Source of the DNA: JACCZX01 sp038216465
GTDB lineage: Bacteria; Pseudomonadota; Gammaproteobacteria; Burkholderiales; Burkholderiaceae_F
Length of the DNA stretch: 64,000 nucleotides
Direction: 5' to 3'
NCBI GenBank assembly: GCA_038216465.1
Contig: JBBQQC010000012.1
Location: 28,266-92,265 of the forward strand
Positions 60,283 through 64,000 of the stretch are shown here, in pieces. The number at the start of each line of letters is the position of its first letter. The stretch's first letter is position 1. Both the position numbers and the translations under genes were made by a program. The notes under the pieces are model-generated. The model did no database searches and was not told the origin of the DNA. It was given only the letters and a program-made list of their open reading frames with translations.

Positions 60283-62688
60283 ATGGAGCGCGGTACGTAC
60301 GTCATTCCGTTGTCACAGCTTCGCATGACCGACGTCGAATCGGTCGGCGGCAAGAATGCATCGCTGGGCGAGATGCTCAACCAGTTAAGCGCTAGGGGCG
60401 TGCGCGTGCCGGATGGATTTGCGACCACCGCCGAAGCGTTCCGTCGGTTCCTGGAGCACGATCGGCTGCACGAACGCATTGCGCAGCGGCTTGCATCGCT
60501 GGATGTCGACGATGTTCGAGCCCTGTCCGTCGCGGGGAAAGAAATTCGACAATGGATAACTGCGGCACCGTTCCCCCCCGACCTTGAAAACGAGATAAAG
60601 CATATATTTCAGTCGCTTGAGCAAGAATATTCAAGCGAAATCTCGTTCGCAGTACGATCGAGTGCGACGGCCGAGGACCTTCCCGATGCGTCGTTTGCCG
60701 GCCAACAGGAGACGTTTCTGAACGTCACCGGCATCGCATCGGTTCTCGACCGCATCAAGCACGTGTTCGCGTCGCTGTACAACGACCGCGCGATTGCCTA
60801 CCGCGTGCACCAGGGGTTCGCGCACGCCGAAGTCGCGCTGTCGGCGGGCGTCCAAAAGATGGTGCGAAGTGACCTGGGCGCGGCCGGCGTGATGTTCACG
60901 ATGGATACCGAATCGGGCTTTCGCGACGTGGTTTTCATCACCTCGAGCTTTGGCCTGGGAGAAACTGTAGTCCAAGGTGCGGTGAACCCGGACGAGTTCT
61001 ACGTACACAAGCCGATGCTCGCTGCCGGCAAGTCTCCAATTATTCGCCGCAGCCTCGGCTCGAAGCTCGTCAAAATGGAATTCGACCCCCACGGCGATCG
61101 GCGCGTGCGCACTGTCGAGGTTGCCGCGCGCGACCGACACACGTTTTCATTGATCGACAAGGAGATCATCGAGCTCGCGCGCTATGCAGTGATCATCGAG
61201 CAACACTATGGGCGCTCGATGGATATCGAGTGGGGCAGGGACGGCGACGGCGTGATCTACATATTGCAGGCGCGCCCGGAGACCGTGAAGTCGCGAGCGA
61301 GCGCGGACACCCAGCAGCGCTTTCGGCTGACCGGTAACGGCGAGGTGCTGGTAACCGGTCGCGCCATCGGACAGAAGATCGGCATTGGGCCGGTGCGGAT
61401 CATCGAACACATCGCGCAAATGGAGCAGGTACAGCCGGGTGATGTTCTGGTCACCGACATGACCGATCCGAACTGGGAGCCGGTGATGAAGCGCGCGGCG
61501 GCAATCGTCACCAATCGCGGCGGACGTACGTGCCATGCGGCGATCATCGCGCGCGAGCTCGGTATTCCGGCCGTGGTGGGCTGCGGCACGGCGACGGACG
61601 ATCTGGCCGAGGGAAGTGTGGTTACCGTCAGCTGTGCCGAGGGGGACACCGGCAACGTCTACGCCGGCGCGCTCGAAATGCACGTCGAAACGGTGCGGCG
61701 CGGTGCGCTGGCGCCGATTCCGGTCAAGATCATGATGAACGTCGGCAATCCTGAACTTGCGTTCGAGTTTCAGTCGCTGCCAAACGAAGGCGTCGGGCTG
61801 GCGCGGCTCGAGTTCATCATCAACAACGCGATCGGCGTTCATCCGAAGGCAGTGCTCGACTATCCGAATCTGGACGCGGATTTGAGGCAGGCGGTCGAAG
61901 GCCTGGCGCACGGCTACCCGAATCCGCGTGCATTTTTCGAAATGAAGCTCGCCGAAGGGATCGCGACGATCGCGGCTGCATTCTGGCCGAAGCCGGTCAT
62001 CGTCCGCATGTCGGACTTTAAGAGCAACGAGTACAAGAAACTGATCGGCGGCTCGCGCTACGAGCCCGACGAGGAAAACCCCATGCTCGGCTTTCGTGGT
62101 GCTGCACGCTACCTCGCCGAGTCGTTTCGCGAGTGCTTCCGCATGGAGGCCGCGGCGCTGAAGAAGGTGCGCGACGAGATGGGGCTGACCAACATCGAGA
62201 TCATGGTGCCGTTCGTGCGCACCTTGACCGAGGCGAAGCGCGTGATCGAGCTACTGGCGGTGCACGGATTGAAACGCGCCAGCAACGGTCTGCGCATCAT
62301 CATGATGTGCGAAGTGCCGTCGAACGCGATACTGGCGGACCAATTTCTCGAGTACTTCGACGGATTCTCGATCGGCTCGAACGACTTGACACAGCTGACA
62401 CTCGGCATCGATCGCGACTCGGGGCTGGTGGCCGAGGGTTTCGACGAGCGCGACCCCGCTGTCAAGGCGCTTCTGGAAAAGACCATTGCTGCGTGTCTCG
62501 CCCGCGGCAAGTACGTCGGCATCTGCGGGCAGGGACCTTCGGATCACGCCGACTTTGCCGAGTGGTTGATGGGGCAGGGAATCAATTCGATATCGTTGAA
62601 TCCGGACACCGTCGTCGAAACGTGGCAGCGGCTGGCCGGTTCTGCTGCAATAGCGGCACCGAGGGAGAGGGTGGAGACACATGGATAA
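60283..62688 (+). CDS. ppsA: Phosphoenolpyruvate synthase
   Basis: The 801-residue enzyme makes PEP from pyruvate and ATP in gluconeogenesis. The N-terminal ATP-grasp domain contains G-G-K-N-A-S-L-G-E-M. The swivelling phosphohistidine domain has H418 in G-G-R-T-C-H-A-A-I-I-A-R-E-L-G. The C-terminal PEP/pyruvate domain ends with the cysteine of G-I-C-G-Q-G-P-S. Length is normal. It overlaps nfeD by 8 bases. Confidence 0.97.
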   Translation: MERGTYVIPLSQLRMTDVESVGGKNASLGEMLNQLSARGVRVPDGFATTAEAFRRFLEHDRLHERIAQRLASLDVDDVRALSVAGKEIRQWITAAPFPPDLENEIKHIFQSLEQEYSSEISFAVRSSATAEDLPDASFAGQQETFLNVTGIASVLDRIKHVFASLYNDRAIAYRVHQGFAHAEVALSAGVQKMVRSDLGAAGVMFTMDTESGFRDVVFITSSFGLGETVVQGAVNPDEFYVHKPMLAAGKSPIIRRSLGSKLVKMEFDPHGDRRVRTVEVAARDRHTFSLIDKEIIELARYAVIIEQHYGRSMDIEWGRDGDGVIYILQARPETVKSRASADTQQRFRLTGNGEVLVTGRAIGQKIGIGPVRIIEHIAQMEQVQPGDVLVTDMTDPNWEPVMKRAAAIVTNRGGRTCHAAIIARELGIPAVVGCGTATDDLAEGSVVTVSCAEGDTGNVYAGALEMHVETVRRGALAPIPVKIMMNVGNPELAFEFQSLPNEGVGLARLEFIINNAIGVHPKAVLDYPNLDADLRQAVEGLAHGYPNPRAFFEMKLAEGIATIAAAFWPKPVIVRMSDFKSNEYKKLIGGSRYEPDEENPMLGFRGAARYLAESFRECFRMEAAALKKVRDEMGLTNIEIMVPFVRTLTEAKRVIELLAVHGLKRASNGLRIIMMCEVPSNAILADQFLEYFDGFSIGSNDLTQLTLGIDRDSGLVAEGFDERDPAVKALLEKTIAACLARGKYVGICGQGPSDHADFAEWLMGQGINSISLNPDTVVETWQRLAGSAAIAAPRERVETHG

Positions 62689-63112
62689 CTATGTCGGGTG
62701 GTTCGTAATCGGGTTTGTCCTTGTGATTGCCGAATTACTCACCGGTACTTTTTATTTGCTCGTGATCGCGGTGGCGTTTGGCGGCGCCGGTGTCGCGGCG
62801 CTTCTCGGTGCACCGGTCGTCGCGCAGTTCGCAACCGCGGCCGCATTCAGCCTGGGCGGAACGCTTTGGTTGCGCCAGTCGCGCTTCGGCCGGCGTCTGC
62901 ATGACCGAGCCACCAGTGATCGTGTGCAGAACATGGATGTCGGTCAGACTCTGCGCGTCGACCAGTGGGCGCCGAATCGCACCGCACGTGCGAACTATCG
63001 CGGCGCCACGTGGGAAGTCGAGCTGGTGCCCGGCGAGGAGGCCGTCAGTGGCGAATTTGTCATACGCGAGATCCTTGCCAACCGATTGATCGTCGCGGCC
63101 AAGCCGCGCTGA
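62681..63112 (+). CDS. NfeD-family membrane protein
   Basis: The 143-residue protein has two or three N-terminal membrane helices and a C-terminal OB-fold domain (G-Q-T-L-R-V-D, then A-T-W-E-V-E-L-V-P-G-E-E). NfeD proteins pair with SPFH/stomatin proteins, and one follows 24 bases later. It overlaps the end of ppsA by 8 bases. Confidence 0.88.
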   Translation: MDNYVGWFVIGFVLVIAELLTGTFYLLVIAVAFGGAGVAALLGAPVVAQFATAAAFSLGGTLWLRQSRFGRRLHDRATSDRVQNMDVGQTLRVDQWAPNRTARANYRGATWEVELVPGEEAVSGEFVIREILANRLIVAAKPR

Positions 63113-63136
63113 ATACTCAACAAAAGGGGAACTGAC

Positions 63137-64000
63137 ATGTTCGGATTTAGCGGCGTGTGGCTGACCTTTCTGGTCCTTGCGATTGTCGCGATCACGTTTG
63201 CTGTCACCGCACTAAAAGTGGTTCCTCAGCAGAGCGCGTGGGTCGTAGAGCGTCTCGGTAAATACCATGCAACATTGCAGCCGGGACTGAATCCGGTGAT
63301 CCCGCTTATCGACCGCGTCGCCTACAAGCACAGCCTTAAAGAGGTGCCGCTCGATACACCGAGCCAGGTGTGCATCACGAAAGACAACACTCAATTGCAG
63401 GTTGATGGCGTGCTGTACTTTCAGGTGACCGATCCGCAGCGGGCATCCTATGGTGCGAGCAACTACATTCTTGCGATCACACAATTGTCACAAACGACGC
63501 TGCGGTCGGTGATCGGCAAGCTGGAACTGGACAAGACATTTGAAGAGCGCGAATACATTAATCACAGCGTCGTTTCCGCGATCGACGAAGCGGCAATGAA
63601 CTGGGGCGTCAAAGTCTTGCGCTATGAAATCAAGGACATCACGCCGCCCAATGCGATCCTGCAGGCGATGCAGCAGCAGATCACCGCCGAGCGTGAGAAG
63701 AGGGCGCTAATCGCATCGTCCGAGGGTCGCAAGCAGGAGCAGATCAACATCGCCACCGGCGCTCGCGAGGCCGAGATCGCGCGTTCGGAAGGCGAGAAGC
63801 AGGCGCAGATCAATATTGCGCAGGGCGAAGCAGGTGCCGTGATCGCCGTCGCTGAAGCCACCGCGCGCGCGATTCAGATGGTGGCTGAGACGATTCGCCA
63901 GCCCGGAGGTCTGGAGGCCGTCAACCTGCGCGTTGCCGATCGTTTCGTCGATGCCTTCAGCACCCTGGCGAAAATCAACAACACGCTGATCGTGCCGTCG
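63137..64000 (+). CDS. SPFH/stomatin-family protein (partial at 3' end)
   Basis: An ATG at 63137 after AAAGGGGA opens a frame that runs to the window edge with no stop (288 codons so far). It has one N-terminal membrane helix, then the SPFH domain (V-V-P-Q-Q-S-A-W-V-V-E-R-L-G-K-Y onward) and a coiled coil rich in Glu/Ala (E-G-E-K-Q-A-Q-I-N-I-A-Q-G-E-A). Such proteins form membrane microdomain scaffolds with NfeD partners. Confidence 0.92.
   Translation, partial: MFGFSGVWLTFLVLAIVAITFAVTALKVVPQQSAWVVERLGKYHATLQPGLNPVIPLIDRVAYKHSLKEVPLDTPSQVCITKDNTQLQVDGVLYFQVTDPQRASYGASNYILAITQLSQTTLRSVIGKLELDKTFEEREYINHSVVSAIDEAAMNWGVKVLRYEIKDITPPNAILQAMQQQITAEREKRALIASSEGRKQEQINIATGAREAEIARSEGEKQAQINIAQGEAGAVIAVAEATARAIQMVAETIRQPGGLEAVNLRVADRFVDAFSTLAKINNTLIVPS

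Overview
The window is GC-rich, gene-dense bacterial chromosome, most likely from a betaproteobacterium of the order Burkholderiales. This is inferred from gene order (dapD-dapC-queF / smc-zipA-ligA; rpsB-tsf-pyrH-frr-uppS-cdsA-dxr-rseP-bamA-skp-lpxD-fabZ-lpxA-lpxB-rnhB) and from the Gram-negative envelope genes. No search was run. No rRNA, tRNA, insertion sequence or CRISPR array was seen.

Layout. 1-28450 is conserved core: lysine/peptidoglycan precursor genes (dapD start, dapC), queF, smc-zipA-ligA, a methylthioinosine phosphorylase, def, glnD and map on the opposite strand, then a long translation / isoprenoid / outer-membrane / lipid A operon ending in rnhB and a TrmH-type methyltransferase. 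28451-59344 is accessory. It begins with a symmetrical signalling locus (28505-33036), followed by a third, frameshifted TPR-HD-GYP gene joined to a hybrid kinase / NarL-type regulator pair, a divergent degenerate AAA+ regulator, an RHS toxin with a TNT-type tip and a candidate immunity gene, and two divergent Tad (Flp) pilus gene sets. A fourth TPR-HD-GYP protein with a destroyed HD motif closes the region. 59345-64000 returns to core: ppsR, ppsA, nfeD and an SPFH-domain gene that runs off the end.

The most interesting part is 30340-31198. Two very short genes (33 and 44 codons), both absent from a length-filtered gene list, encode peptides with textbook double-glycine leaders (Leu at -12, Leu at -7, Ile/Val at -4, Gly-Gly at -2/-1) and tiny cores of 6-7 residues. 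Each is transcribed divergently from its own ~610-residue TPR-HD-GYP gene, so the locus reads receptor< >peptide | peptide< >receptor. TPR proteins bind short peptides in Gram-positive quorum sensing (the RRNPP families), and HD-GYP domains hydrolyse cyclic di-GMP. The inference is a paired peptide-pheromone / c-di-GMP signalling system in a Gram-negative. No peptidase-containing ABC exporter lies in the window, so the processing and export step is untested.

The neighbouring Tad pilus, hybrid kinase and regulators are plausible outputs of c-di-GMP control, but no sequence evidence here links them directly to the peptides.
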